Positions 18,925-27,250 of a stretch of 64,000 nt of DNA are shown here, piece by piece. The notes beneath the pieces are model-generated. The model did no database searches. It saw nothing but the letters and a program-made list of their open reading frames with translations, and was not told the origin of the DNA. The position numbers were made by a program, and so were the translations under genes. Position 1 is the first letter of the stretch, and each line of letters begins with the position of its first letter. Source of the stretch: Microvirga rosea (lineage in GTDB: Bacteria; Pseudomonadota; Alphaproteobacteria; Rhizobiales; Beijerinckiaceae); NCBI RefSeq assembly GCF_020595095.1, contig NZ_JAJDOP010000004.1:248001-312000 (forward strand), given 5' to 3'.

Positions 18925-20114
18925 TTCATCACGGCCCAGAAGATGCCGGACGGTGCGACCGGCAGGAACTTGGCATGAAGCTCTTCCCAGTTCGCCTGCG
19001 GGTCGACGTCCTTGAACCGGTCGGGGTGCAGCATCTTGGCGATAGCCTGTACGGCGATGAACGAATAGGGCGAATTGTAAAACTGATGATAGAGCACCAT
19101 CACGTGCTTCTCGCGGACGGCCCGGAGAAGTGACAATCCAGGGCGCTCCATGAGTGCCTTCAGGCGGGACTGAACTTTCTCGTCCGTCGCCTCATAGCCC
19201 ATGGGAGCTGCGATGCTGCTCGGCATCGCTTCGGACCAGTTGGCTCCGGTCATGAGGAAATAATCGGGATCGTCCGCGACAACCTTCTCGATGTTGACGT
19301 CGCCGCCGCTCGTCGAGCTGAAAAAGCGACTTCCCCAATTACGTCCGCCGGCATCCTCAACGAACTTTCCGAAGTTCGTCGCGCCCCATGTGGAGCAGCA
19401 GTTATTCGGATTATAGCCCGCTGCCCGCTCCATGAAGACGAGCGGACGGTCCTTTTCCTTGATATTGCCGACCCGGGTATAAACGAGGCGCATCTGGCGC
19501 AGATAGAAATCGGCGAAAGCAAGCGCCTCTTTTTCCCGGTCCATGATGCGGCCGAGAAGAATGAGGCTCGGCAGGGTATTCTGGCTCGGATCCTCGCGCC
19601 AATCGATGAAGACGACAGGAATGCCGACCTTCTCCAGCTTGGCGATAACACCGGTTTCCTGAGCCTTGAAGTAGTTTCCAAGATCGAGAACGACCACATC
19701 GGCGTTCAAAGCGACGACTTTCTCGACGCTGAAGTCACTCGTGTAAGGATTACCGAAATCGGCGATCTGGTCCGCTTGGGGGAATTTGCCGCGATACTTG
19801 CGCCAAGCGTCCGGATCATTGACCTTGAGATCGTCTCTCCAGCCCACGACTCTCTTGAACGGATTGTCCTTGTCGAGCACCGCGAGCCCATAAAGCTGGC
19901 GCCCTTCTCCAAGGATCATCCGTTGAACACCCTTTTTCACCCGAACGGTTCTGCCGGCAAGATCGGTCACCTCGATGCTGTCCCCGGCACTCTGGGCCTG
20001 CGCCTGAGGCGCGACAAAGACGAAAGCCAGGACAAAGGCGACAAGCAGAGCGAAGGTGATGGAATGGTTGCATGCTTTGGCAAACTGACCATCGCATCGT
20101 CTTACAGTCGACAT
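18921..20114 (-). CDS. Metal-chelate ABC substrate-binding protein
   Basis: This periplasmic receptor of about 397 residues has a long basic N-terminus followed by a signal-type hydrophobic core (FALLVAFVLAFVFVAPQAQA). The mature protein opens with IEVTDLAGRTVRVKKGVQR, which is typical of the TroA-like fold that binds iron chelates, haem or cobalamin. VEKVVALNADVVVLDLGNY is the second family block. I chose ATG 20114 with GAGG six bases upstream; ATG 20126 is also possible. It leads a four-gene operon ending in the methyltransferase. Its upstream region carries a perfect 38-bp palindrome. Confidence 0.88.
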   Translation of the reverse strand: MSTVRRCDGQFAKACNHSITFALLVAFVLAFVFVAPQAQAQSAGDSIEVTDLAGRTVRVKKGVQRMILGEGRQLYGLAVLDKDNPFKRVVGWRDDLKVNDPDAWRKYRGKFPQADQIADFGNPYTSDFSVEKVVALNADVVVLDLGNYFKAQETGVIAKLEKVGIPVVFIDWREDPSQNTLPSLILLGRIMDREKEALAFADFYLRQMRLVYTRVGNIKEKDRPLVFMERAAGYNPNNCCSTWGATNFGKFVEDAGGRNWGSRFFSSTSGGDVNIEKVVADDPDYFLMTGANWSEAMPSSIAAPMGYEATDEKVQSRLKALMERPGLSLLRAVREKHVMVLYHQFYNSPYSFIAVQAIAKMLHPDRFKDVDPQANWEELHAKFLPVAPSGIFWAVMK

Positions 20115-20473
20115 GGCTATCCTCATCGGTCCAGGGGTCAAAGCCCCGCGTTAAGGTTCGACATCATAGGGCGTCGGCCGAACCGCTAACCTCAGGCAGG
20201 AGGAAAATCAATGAAAAATCAATATGTTAGAACCATTCAAATCTAGATCTAGATTTGAATGGTTCTGAAAACGAGGAGACTTGCCAGCAACTCCAAACAG
20301 ATACTTTGATCATTTGGAAGCCGGAAAAATTCCTTCGCCTGCACGCCCGTACTCTCCCTCCCCATACCGGTCAGAAGCGTTGGGTCTCTGATTGGGGGAC
20401 GAGCTTCTTCGGCAGCCGAGCCGTCGGTTCGTGGAACAACACCGCTCATAGACCTGAACTGTGTTGCACGATT
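20115..20473. other. Intergenic region before metal ABC operon
   Basis: There is no supported gene here. It holds the promoter of the minus-strand metal importer and the 3' end of the gene at 20474. Two features stand out: the 38-bp palindrome at 20229-20266, and an adjacent tandem repeat GAAAATCAAT / GAAAAATCAAT at 20203-20223. On the plus strand a tiny open frame of 11 codons (20211-20246, MKNQYVRTIQI) begins seven bases after AGGAGG and ends inside the palindrome. No plus-strand gene follows it, so its meaning is doubtful. Confidence 0.6.
20229..20266. promoter_or_regulatory. Perfect 38-bp AT-rich palindrome
   Basis: AGAACCATTCAAATCTAGA is followed immediately by its exact reverse complement, with no mismatch and no spacer. 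It lies 115 bases before the metal binding protein start and about 210 bases after the stop of the gene at 20474, both on the minus strand. On the minus strand it is followed by an AT-rich stretch with a short T-run (ATTGATTTTTC), so it could act as a terminator for the upstream locus, an operator, or both. Confidence 0.7.
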
Positions 20474-21670
20474 CTACGGCCGTGGGCGTAGCTCTACCGG
20501 CACTCTGACGAGATCGCGGTCCCAGGTGACCTTGCATTTCGCAAGTTGGTACCGCGTCAGATACAGATATCCACGCGTCCCGAAGTCTTCATACGACAAG
20601 GTTTGCGCCGCCGGATCGATCAGGCTCGGGTAGAAGAATGCCTCAGGATTCTGGCAGGACTTGTCCCAGAGAAGCTGCACTTCCGTCACGAGAACCGGCT
20701 TGGTCCAGGTCACGAGGTCTTGTGAGGTCGAGGTGTAGATCCCCTCAATCTCATGACCGTCCTCTCCTGGGCGCTTATCGCCGAACACGGCCATGACGGT
20801 GTCGCTATCACGGATTTTGACGATACCGCCGATAAGTCTGCCAATGACGTTCGGCGCAACGGGCTGACACACGTGCTGGCCGGTATGATCGACGCGGCTG
20901 CGGAACGGATCGATGAAGCTGACGGAAAAATCCCTGCCGTCCCACGCCCTCCACGAAGTCGGGTCATCGAGATTGTTTGTGCGTATCAGACAATTGCCGC
21001 GGCGCTGCTCTCGGTACCCATCGGCAAAAATGAACGCATAATACCATCCCCCACGCTCGATGATGTTGGAGGGGTTGGCGTAGCCGACCCGAGCGTTCCG
21101 GTCGGTTGGGTACGTGTATGGCAACGTCGCCACCATCGGAGGCACTTGCGACGAAGCGGGGACGAAGCGGCGTCCGCCATCGTGGGACACGAGGCCGGTG
21201 ATGGTGTTCAGGAGACAGGCGCTGTAACGGCCGGCAGGACATTGTCCCGGCGTTCGCTCGCCACGCAACTCAGTGTGAGCGAGCGCATAAACCGTCCGGC
21301 CATCGGACGTGTAGACACTCCCGATCCAGCTCAGGTCATCGAAGTCGGAGAGGCGTGCCGACCCACGGCCCTGGTAAACGAGCTCGCAGCTCGGCTTGAG
21401 AGCATCGAGACTGGCGCCGACGAGGGTCCTATTGTCGTTGTGACTGATGGTCAGGCGCACCTCGCCGTCCGCACTCCGGAACGCACGGGCCGAGGCATCT
21501 GGAACATGGCTTTTGACGCAAGCGTCCCTTGACCAGTCGAAGACCGTCTCCACAGGGCCGTTCGGGGCAAGCATGAAGTCCCGGCGCTCGGCTATATCAG
21601 CACGAGCGCCGGTCCAGAGAACGCTTCCCGCCAGGAGAGAGATGGCAAGAAGCGTCAGTGGCCTCTTCAT
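20474..21670 (-). CDS. Secreted beta-propeller/glycosidase-like protein, function unknown
   Basis: This 398-residue protein starts with a signal peptide (LTLLAISLLAGSVLWTGARA), so it should be periplasmic or secreted. The body has repeated aromatic beta-strand patterns (WIGSVYTSDGRTVYALAHTE, NIIERGGWYYAFIFADGY, EGIYTSTSQDLVTWTKPVLV) like those of five-bladed propeller glycosidases and sialidases. At least six cysteines are present, which fits an oxidising compartment. I cannot identify catalytic acids with certainty and do not assign an activity. It is the last gene of the polysaccharide/RTX locus, ten bases after the pyruvyltransferase-like gene. Confidence 0.75.
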   Translation of the reverse strand: MKRPLTLLAISLLAGSVLWTGARADIAERRDFMLAPNGPVETVFDWSRDACVKSHVPDASARAFRSADGEVRLTISHNDNRTLVGASLDALKPSCELVYQGRGSARLSDFDDLSWIGSVYTSDGRTVYALAHTELRGERTPGQCPAGRYSACLLNTITGLVSHDGGRRFVPASSQVPPMVATLPYTYPTDRNARVGYANPSNIIERGGWYYAFIFADGYREQRRGNCLIRTNNLDDPTSWRAWDGRDFSVSFIDPFRSRVDHTGQHVCQPVAPNVIGRLIGGIVKIRDSDTVMAVFGDKRPGEDGHEIEGIYTSTSQDLVTWTKPVLVTEVQLLWDKSCQNPEAFFYPSLIDPAAQTLSYEDFGTRGYLYLTRYQLAKCKVTWDRDLVRVPVELRPRP

Positions 21671-21680
21671 CGACAGCGTC

Positions 21681-22871
21681 CTACGCCACCTTCTGAACGG
21701 GCGCAGTCACCGGCTTCTGCATCACGTCGACCATCTTCGTATCGACGTTGTTTTCGACAAGGAACTGTCTCATCTCACGATAGGTGTGGTGATAAGCGCG
21801 GTTGAACTTGTCGAAAAGGGACTGGTCCCAATACTCCTCCAACTTGAAGTCCTTGCCCGCAAAGACGTCGAAGCTCGGGATCTGGAAGGTCTCGGCGAAT
21901 TCCACCGTCCGGCTGTCATAGGTGAAGTAGATCGAAGGCGTGCCGTTCGAAAGCGCCATCAGGTTGCCGTGGAGACGATAGCCGAGAACGAGGTCCTTCT
22001 GCTGAACCAGATCTTCGTAATCGGAGACGACATCCGAATAGAAGAGGCGCTCGCGATGAAGCCTTTCCATCGTCTCGTCCATATACCAGTCCGAAACCCA
22101 CTTGTTGGCGCGGAGGGCCGCGAACGCCTCCTCCTTCTGCTCCTGAGTTCCGAAGACGATCTTCTTCTCCTCGACCTCACCCTGCGCCATCAGGACGACA
22201 TCGAAACGCTGCGCAAGATCCTTGACGAAGTCACGGTGGAACGTGAGATATCGCTTGATATCCTGCGCATATGCGGGAGAAACCTCACGTCTCATGGTCA
22301 CGCCGACATAGCGGACCTTGTCCAACGACGGGAGCTGGATCTTCATGTCCGGGTTGTTACGGCGGAATGCTGTCGGGCAGCCGACGATCCGGACATTGCG
22401 GATTCCGATATCCCACAGAACCTGGGCTGAGTAAGCGCCGCGTACACCGATCGACGTCGTCGAGTCGGCCATCATCCGGAGTACCGTCTTCGTTTCCTCC
22501 GACAGCTCGATCTTGCCCTTCACCGGCGCCTGAGCGCCAATGCCGTACGCGATGACGGGTATCTTGAGACGTTTCAAGACCTCGATCGTCTGGCTCCACC
22601 GCATGTCCTTATGAACGTAATTGGAGCCACGAAGGAACACATAGTCGTATTCCTCGTTCAGACGATCGATGTCGTCCATGTTCGGATTGGCAATCGGCAG
22701 AACTCCAAGCTTGTCGAAATTCAGGAGTTTCAAGGACGAGTCGAAAACGAACGCGTCGCCGATATTGTGGTAATGATTGATGTGCGCTTGGATATCTTTG
22801 TAACGATACCAGCGAACGTTGTCGTGATCATAAACTTCTCCCGAAGGAATCATCACAAGAATGCGTGCCAC
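21681..22871 (-). CDS. Polysaccharide pyruvyl transferase family protein
   Basis: This cytosolic enzyme of 396 residues belongs to the family that transfers pyruvate from phosphoenolpyruvate onto sugars as a ketal. The blocks YVFLRGSNYVHKD, PVIAYGIGAQAP, SIGVRGAYSAQVLWDIGI and LVLGYRLHGNLMALSNGTP are typical, including the conserved Arg-Leu-His of the last one. Pyruvylation adds negative charge to exopolysaccharides and surface glycans. It sits at the downstream end of the glycosyltransferase series. Confidence 0.88.
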   Translation of the reverse strand: MARILVMIPSGEVYDHDNVRWYRYKDIQAHINHYHNIGDAFVFDSSLKLLNFDKLGVLPIANPNMDDIDRLNEEYDYVFLRGSNYVHKDMRWSQTIEVLKRLKIPVIAYGIGAQAPVKGKIELSEETKTVLRMMADSTTSIGVRGAYSAQVLWDIGIRNVRIVGCPTAFRRNNPDMKIQLPSLDKVRYVGVTMRREVSPAYAQDIKRYLTFHRDFVKDLAQRFDVVLMAQGEVEEKKIVFGTQEQKEEAFAALRANKWVSDWYMDETMERLHRERLFYSDVVSDYEDLVQQKDLVLGYRLHGNLMALSNGTPSIYFTYDSRTVEFAETFQIPSFDVFAGKDFKLEEYWDQSLFDKFNRAYHHTYREMRQFLVENNVDTKMVDVMQKPVTAPVQKVA

Positions 22872-22910
22872 GTTGTCTCTCCTTCTGGCTGCAAAGCGAT
22901 GGTTGTAATG

Positions 22911-24209
22911 TCAGGCCGAGCGCGCGACGGGCGCACTGTTCCGGTCGGCCGCAATTTGGTAATAAAGATCGAGGTGCTTTTGAGCGCACTCTTTATAGGT
23001 CATAGGCTCAGCAATACCTGCGCGCAGGCGATCCCATAGAGACGGATCTGTCAGGGCTTCGGTCATGCGGTCGATAAGATCTTCCGAGGACCCCGCGCGA
23101 AAGTGAAGCCCGTTGACCCCGTCGGTAATTTTTTCGGCCATCCCCCCGATATTGCTGCAGATCAACGGACGGCCGTGGAAGAACGCCTCCTGGATGACGA
23201 TTGGGGAGTTCTCCCACCAGATCGACGGAATGATCGCCCAATCGATCGACTGCATCAGCCTCGGCATTTCGCCATTCTGGTATGATCCATAGAACCGCGC
23301 GCGTGGGCCCGCCTGCTCGATCAGCTTCTCGATCTTCTGCTGAAACTCCACGGGCTGGCGTTCGAGATTGCCTCCAAAGATCATCAGCTGTGCGTCGTCG
23401 CCCCAGACAGCTTCCGGAATGCGCGCAACAGCGTCGAGCAGAACGTCGACCCCTTTGAAGGATGTGATCTGTCCAAAATAGGCAAATCGGCCTCTTCGGC
23501 TCCCCGGCGGAAGCGGCCGTGGCGCTGCAGGCTGGCCAATATCGAGCCCGTTCTCAATCACGGTAAATTTGGAGCGATCAAGACCCCAGTCGACATAACG
23601 GTCCACCAGGAACTGGCTTGGCGAAACAAAATGGTCGGCCAGCTCGAGAAGTCCGCGAATAAATGTTTCCCGCCGCAAGAACCGTGCGGGGGAAATCTCC
23701 GGGAAGCAGGCATTGCAATCGGCCGGCGACGACTGGCGGCACAGGTTGTTGCTGCGTGTCTTCACCATCTGCCCGTGATGATGGCAGATCGACAGGAACT
23801 CGTGAAATGTCACGACGACGACCGTGTCCGGCAGCGCACGCTTTACGGCGTAAAGGCATTCCAGGCCTAATCCGATAAAATGGTGAAAGTGAATGACATC
23901 CGGCTTCAGATCCAGAACGACGCGCAGGAAATCACGCTCGATCTCGTCCGTGTTGCGGTTGGATAGGAAGAAATGGTCGTACTCGTCCGCGTGATAGAGG
24001 ATCTCGCCTTCCTTTTGACGCAGGCTGAGCAACGCGGTCCCGCTGTGACGGACCACAGGATGTCCAACCCGTGCCACGAAGCGCGAGCTGACGCCGTCGA
24101 GCGAATTCAGGCCCTTATGCAGATTATATGACGCGACCTCAGCGCCTCCCAGCGAGAAGCTGGGATGACCATGAGAGACGACGAGGACGCGCAAGGGGTG
24201 ATAAGTCAT
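22911..24209 (-). CDS. GT4-type (GT-B fold) glycosyltransferase
   Basis: This 432-residue enzyme opens with LRVLVVSHGHPSFSLGGAEV, the N-lobe acceptor-side glycine loop of GT4 enzymes. It contains a four-cysteine segment (CHHHGQMVKT through NACFPE), the linker SPSQFLVDRYVDWG, the second-lobe start AYFGQITSFKGVDVLLDAVA and the donor block LICSNIGGMAEKITDGVNG. It is clearly paralogous to the GT4 protein at 27251-28510, including the cysteine segment. Its start overlaps the preceding gene by four bases. Confidence 0.92.
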   Translation of the reverse strand: MTYHPLRVLVVSHGHPSFSLGGAEVASYNLHKGLNSLDGVSSRFVARVGHPVVRHSGTALLSLRQKEGEILYHADEYDHFFLSNRNTDEIERDFLRVVLDLKPDVIHFHHFIGLGLECLYAVKRALPDTVVVVTFHEFLSICHHHGQMVKTRSNNLCRQSSPADCNACFPEISPARFLRRETFIRGLLELADHFVSPSQFLVDRYVDWGLDRSKFTVIENGLDIGQPAAPRPLPPGSRRGRFAYFGQITSFKGVDVLLDAVARIPEAVWGDDAQLMIFGGNLERQPVEFQQKIEKLIEQAGPRARFYGSYQNGEMPRLMQSIDWAIIPSIWWENSPIVIQEAFFHGRPLICSNIGGMAEKITDGVNGLHFRAGSSEDLIDRMTEALTDPSLWDRLRAGIAEPMTYKECAQKHLDLYYQIAADRNSAPVARSA

Positions 24210-26464
24210 TCGGCACCTCGCATGTTAGAGACCAGCAGGGACCAACGTCGATCAAAGCTCCACCGATCGACATGTTGAACAAGCCGCTGCCAGGGAATGC
24301 TGGCCTCGAGGCTGTCGCTGTCCGTTGCAACCACCTCGACATCCGGTAGCCATAGGGACGACGTGCCGGCCAGCTTGAGTTTCAAGCACAGGTCCCGAGA
24401 CCTTTCCTTGACGCTCATATAGGATTGACTGAATCCGCCGACATCGCAGAAGGCCGAGCGGGACAGCACGCAACACGCCGTCGTTCCCGCCATGACCTCC
24501 GCAGGTTCCGTTCCGCGAATGACATCACACGGATAGCCCAGGAAGTTGTCGACGAGGCGACGCTCTCGCGCATCAAGAACCGTTCCGGCAAAGCAGATCG
24601 AGTTGTCCTCGAAAATCACCGTCGGGCTGACGAGTGTCTTTCCGCCCCGTTTCCGATACGCCCGCTCCAACGCGGAAAGCCAGCCTGTCCGGCGGGGCAG
24701 TACTCCGGCGGATAGAAAAGCGAGTGTTTCGACAGCCGTCGCCTGGACGGCCGCCTCAAGCGTATCGCATGAATCCTGAACCGTATCGGCTGCGACAAGC
24801 CGAATACCGAGCCCGTAGAACTTCGCCAGCCGTTGGACCTCCGCCGCGATCCTGCTGAAAAGTTCGACAGGAACGCAGACGAGAATCGGGACGTCATGCA
24901 TCTCCGGATCAAGCGCCAGGAGCGAGAGGGTCACGAGAACTTCCTCGGGATCGCGCCTTCCGCCTAGAACGAGAGCAAGCTTTGCAGAAGTTTCGTCATA
25001 GCCGAAGTCGTGCTGTTGGACAGCCTTGGGCTTGGCATGATCGAAGGCTTGAATCATCGGCCCCATATGAGTTTCGATGGCCATACTGGTCGAGGCCGAA
25101 CGTGGATCCAGCGCCGCCATGACCTTTTCGAGCGAGCGCCGCGATACCGCGCGAACGGGCTTGAGCGGGTAAAACCCCGCCTTGTCGTCTCCCACCTTGA
25201 TCTCGAAGTAGATCGGCTCCCGCCCTTCGGTCGAAAGCCCCGGCACGAAAGCGAGGAAACCGTGGTCGTGCCGATGGGGATCGACACTATGACCGAAATT
25301 CGCATCGTGCTGGAATGCCGCTGTCACATCTTGACGCGACAGGCGCGTCCATGTCCCGTCGACACGCGATGCTTGCTTGCCGACATGCAGGACGACCTCG
25401 GTCACGGATCGCTCCGGATCGAGCATCCAGCCGCTCACCAGCAGGCCTCCCTTCGGGAGCTCCAGAACCGTATCCATTCCAATGCGGACCGGCTCCTTCA
25501 ATGTGGAGACGGTGTCCCGCCCATCGAAGCGCGCTCCTGCCTTTTGCAGCAAACGGAGCGTCTCCAGATCTGCCGCGGCGCGGGGAAGCACGTCCCGCAC
25601 GTGAGCAGGCACATCGATCGGCGCCAGATGTACGCGCTTGTCGTAAATTTCGAGCGTCCGCCAGCCTTGTGGACCACGAAAAAAGAGGCGCTGCAACTGC
25701 TCGAGATCAATGGCGGTATCGCCGGCCTGGAGGATCCCGATGAAGCCATGGCCCCGGTCGCCAAGATCGCTGCGCTCGACCTTGGCAGCCACGAACTCCG
25801 CCGTCACGAGGCCATCATAGGCAGCGATCAGACGAGATCGGTCGGCCGGCAGCTCGCTGGCCCAACCCTGGAGGAAGATCTCACCCGTGTCGAGAACACC
25901 CATGACCTCGACAAATCCATCCGTACGCGCTGTCGCGGACAACATGGAAAGCGCCGCAGCGGTTCGTTTGGGGTCCGCCTTTCCACTCACCAGAGCCTGC
26001 GCGACGCCGTCCGCCACCTTCGGAAACCCATCTTCCGCGTCTGCCGCGACGATGTTCATCAGGCTCATCAACGGGAGAGCCCGTCGGACGAGCGTATACC
26101 TCGCCGGCTGTCCCTTGCGGCGCATGACAATGGAGCGAATACGAACGCGACCTGCAACCTTGACCGGAATGATCGCCAGGAAGCCGACAGCAGCCTCCGG
26201 GGCCGCGTCATGGCGGTTCCAGGTGACCACGTTCGCCGTCATGGAGAGAGCCGGATCGCCGTTGAGGAGAACCGGCACGGCGCCCGGCATGCTGTCCGTC
26301 ACGCCGCTGAGGAGCAGCAGGTCTTCTCCGACCGGCGACGCGATGACGGTCTCGCCATCCGTCGGCATGGCGACCTGGTCGTTTATGAAGTTGCCTGCGA
26401 TATAATCCGAACGCGCGCCATGCGCCTGGTCGGCCGGCAACATGTGGCGTAGAGCAATCGTCAT
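24206..26464 (-). CDS. Large GT2-like protein with degenerate catalytic motifs
   Basis: This 752-residue cytosolic protein is paralogous to the one at 29346-31583. The first two-thirds contain two modules with a Gly-Trp core (EIFLQGWASELPADRSRLIA and GGLLVSGWMLDPERSVTEVV). The last 270 residues follow the GT2 layout, but the usual N-terminal nucleotide loop is replaced by AKLALVLGGRRDPEEVLVTL. The metal-binding Asp-x-Asp position reads FLSAGVLP near residue 585, and the later Glu-Asp base position reads VKERSRDLCL. It may therefore be a non-catalytic partner rather than a working transferase. It starts at ATG 26464 with AGGA upstream. Confidence 0.8.
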   Translation of the reverse strand: MTIALRHMLPADQAHGARSDYIAGNFINDQVAMPTDGETVIASPVGEDLLLLSGVTDSMPGAVPVLLNGDPALSMTANVVTWNRHDAAPEAAVGFLAIIPVKVAGRVRIRSIVMRRKGQPARYTLVRRALPLMSLMNIVAADAEDGFPKVADGVAQALVSGKADPKRTAAALSMLSATARTDGFVEVMGVLDTGEIFLQGWASELPADRSRLIAAYDGLVTAEFVAAKVERSDLGDRGHGFIGILQAGDTAIDLEQLQRLFFRGPQGWRTLEIYDKRVHLAPIDVPAHVRDVLPRAAADLETLRLLQKAGARFDGRDTVSTLKEPVRIGMDTVLELPKGGLLVSGWMLDPERSVTEVVLHVGKQASRVDGTWTRLSRQDVTAAFQHDANFGHSVDPHRHDHGFLAFVPGLSTEGREPIYFEIKVGDDKAGFYPLKPVRAVSRRSLEKVMAALDPRSASTSMAIETHMGPMIQAFDHAKPKAVQQHDFGYDETSAKLALVLGGRRDPEEVLVTLSLLALDPEMHDVPILVCVPVELFSRIAAEVQRLAKFYGLGIRLVAADTVQDSCDTLEAAVQATAVETLAFLSAGVLPRRTGWLSALERAYRKRGGKTLVSPTVIFEDNSICFAGTVLDARERRLVDNFLGYPCDVIRGTEPAEVMAGTTACCVLSRSAFCDVGGFSQSYMSVKERSRDLCLKLKLAGTSSLWLPDVEVVATDSDSLEASIPWQRLVQHVDRWSFDRRWSLLVSNMRGAE

Positions 26465-26472
26465 GAAAATTC

Positions 26473-27231
26473 CTATCGTAAAGCGATCACGAGAGTAGAA
26501 ATCGCACTTGCGGCGGAAATTCCGGCAAGCGTGATGAGAACCGCGACAGCCCGGCGCATGGGGCGGTCAGCGGCACTCGTGAGTTCTTTGATCCTCTCGT
26601 CGAAGCCCGCGATCATCTTATCGAACCGCATATGGAAAACCTCCACATCCGCGATCCGCTGTGCCAACTCGCCGTGATTGGACCGTACGACCTCAAGGGC
26701 CGCGCCTATTCCGTCCTCTTTCGAGGACATCCGCTCTACCTGATCGGCGGTATCGCGTATCCCCTCTACGGCTTCCCGAAGGATCAGCTGGGAACGATGC
26801 TGGGCCGCGATCAAAACCTCAAGTTGCTGGAGCACCCTGTTGAGAGGCGCGCTGATCACGGCCTCCGCGGCCCGTTCGCCCTGGCTCGGAGCCGGGAGGA
26901 CTACTTCCTCGTCGGTGGCGCGGGACACCGCCACAACCTCGACACTTGCCAGATCTTGACCAACCGCCTCAGGCAACTCGATCTCGAAGGCGTAGCCGCC
27001 ATCGCCGATCCCATTCCGTCTCAGATCGATCCGCTGCTTATCCGCAATCCCTGACGCAACAGTGCGGCCACGGAAAAGAACGCGCACGAGAAGGCGCTCC
27101 TCAGGCCGGGTCCGATCCCAAACCCAGCCATAAAGGCGGCGACTTTCAATGGCGTCGAGGCGCCCTTGAATCTGACTTTCAGCCGGCCTGCCCTGCGGTC
27201 CGGCTGACACTTTCGCTTCTGCGCTGCTCAT
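26473..27231 (-). CDS. Membrane-anchored protein with Gly-Trp module and coiled region
   Basis: This 252-residue protein has three parts. Residues about 18-95 hold a beta-rich module (RLYGWVWDRTRPEERLLVRV, later GIGDGGYAFEIELP) like segments inside the two large GT2-like proteins of the locus. Residues about 125-215 are helical and heptad-like (LQQLEVLIAAQHRSQLILRE onward). The last 25 residues form a single membrane span (RRAVAVLITLAGISAASAIS). This layout suggests a tail-anchored scaffold that could tether the glycosyltransferases to the membrane; that is inference. I know no named family for the whole protein. Confidence 0.72.
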   Translation of the reverse strand: MSSAEAKVSAGPQGRPAESQIQGRLDAIESRRLYGWVWDRTRPEERLLVRVLFRGRTVASGIADKQRIDLRRNGIGDGGYAFEIELPEAVGQDLASVEVVAVSRATDEEVVLPAPSQGERAAEAVISAPLNRVLQQLEVLIAAQHRSQLILREAVEGIRDTADQVERMSSKEDGIGAALEVVRSNHGELAQRIADVEVFHMRFDKMIAGFDERIKELTSAADRPMRRAVAVLITLAGISAASAISTLVIALR

Positions 27232-27250
27232 GAGTTCATCACTCCTGGCG

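Noticed and set aside
20211..20246. 11-codon leader-peptide-like frame with AGGAGG before the palindrome
   Set aside because: An attenuator would need a plus-strand gene downstream, and there is none; kept only as a remark.
20255..20491. Plus-strand open frame of 78 codons starting inside the palindrome
   Set aside because: It has a TTG start, no ribosome site and no recognisable sequence, and it runs into the end of the opposite gene.
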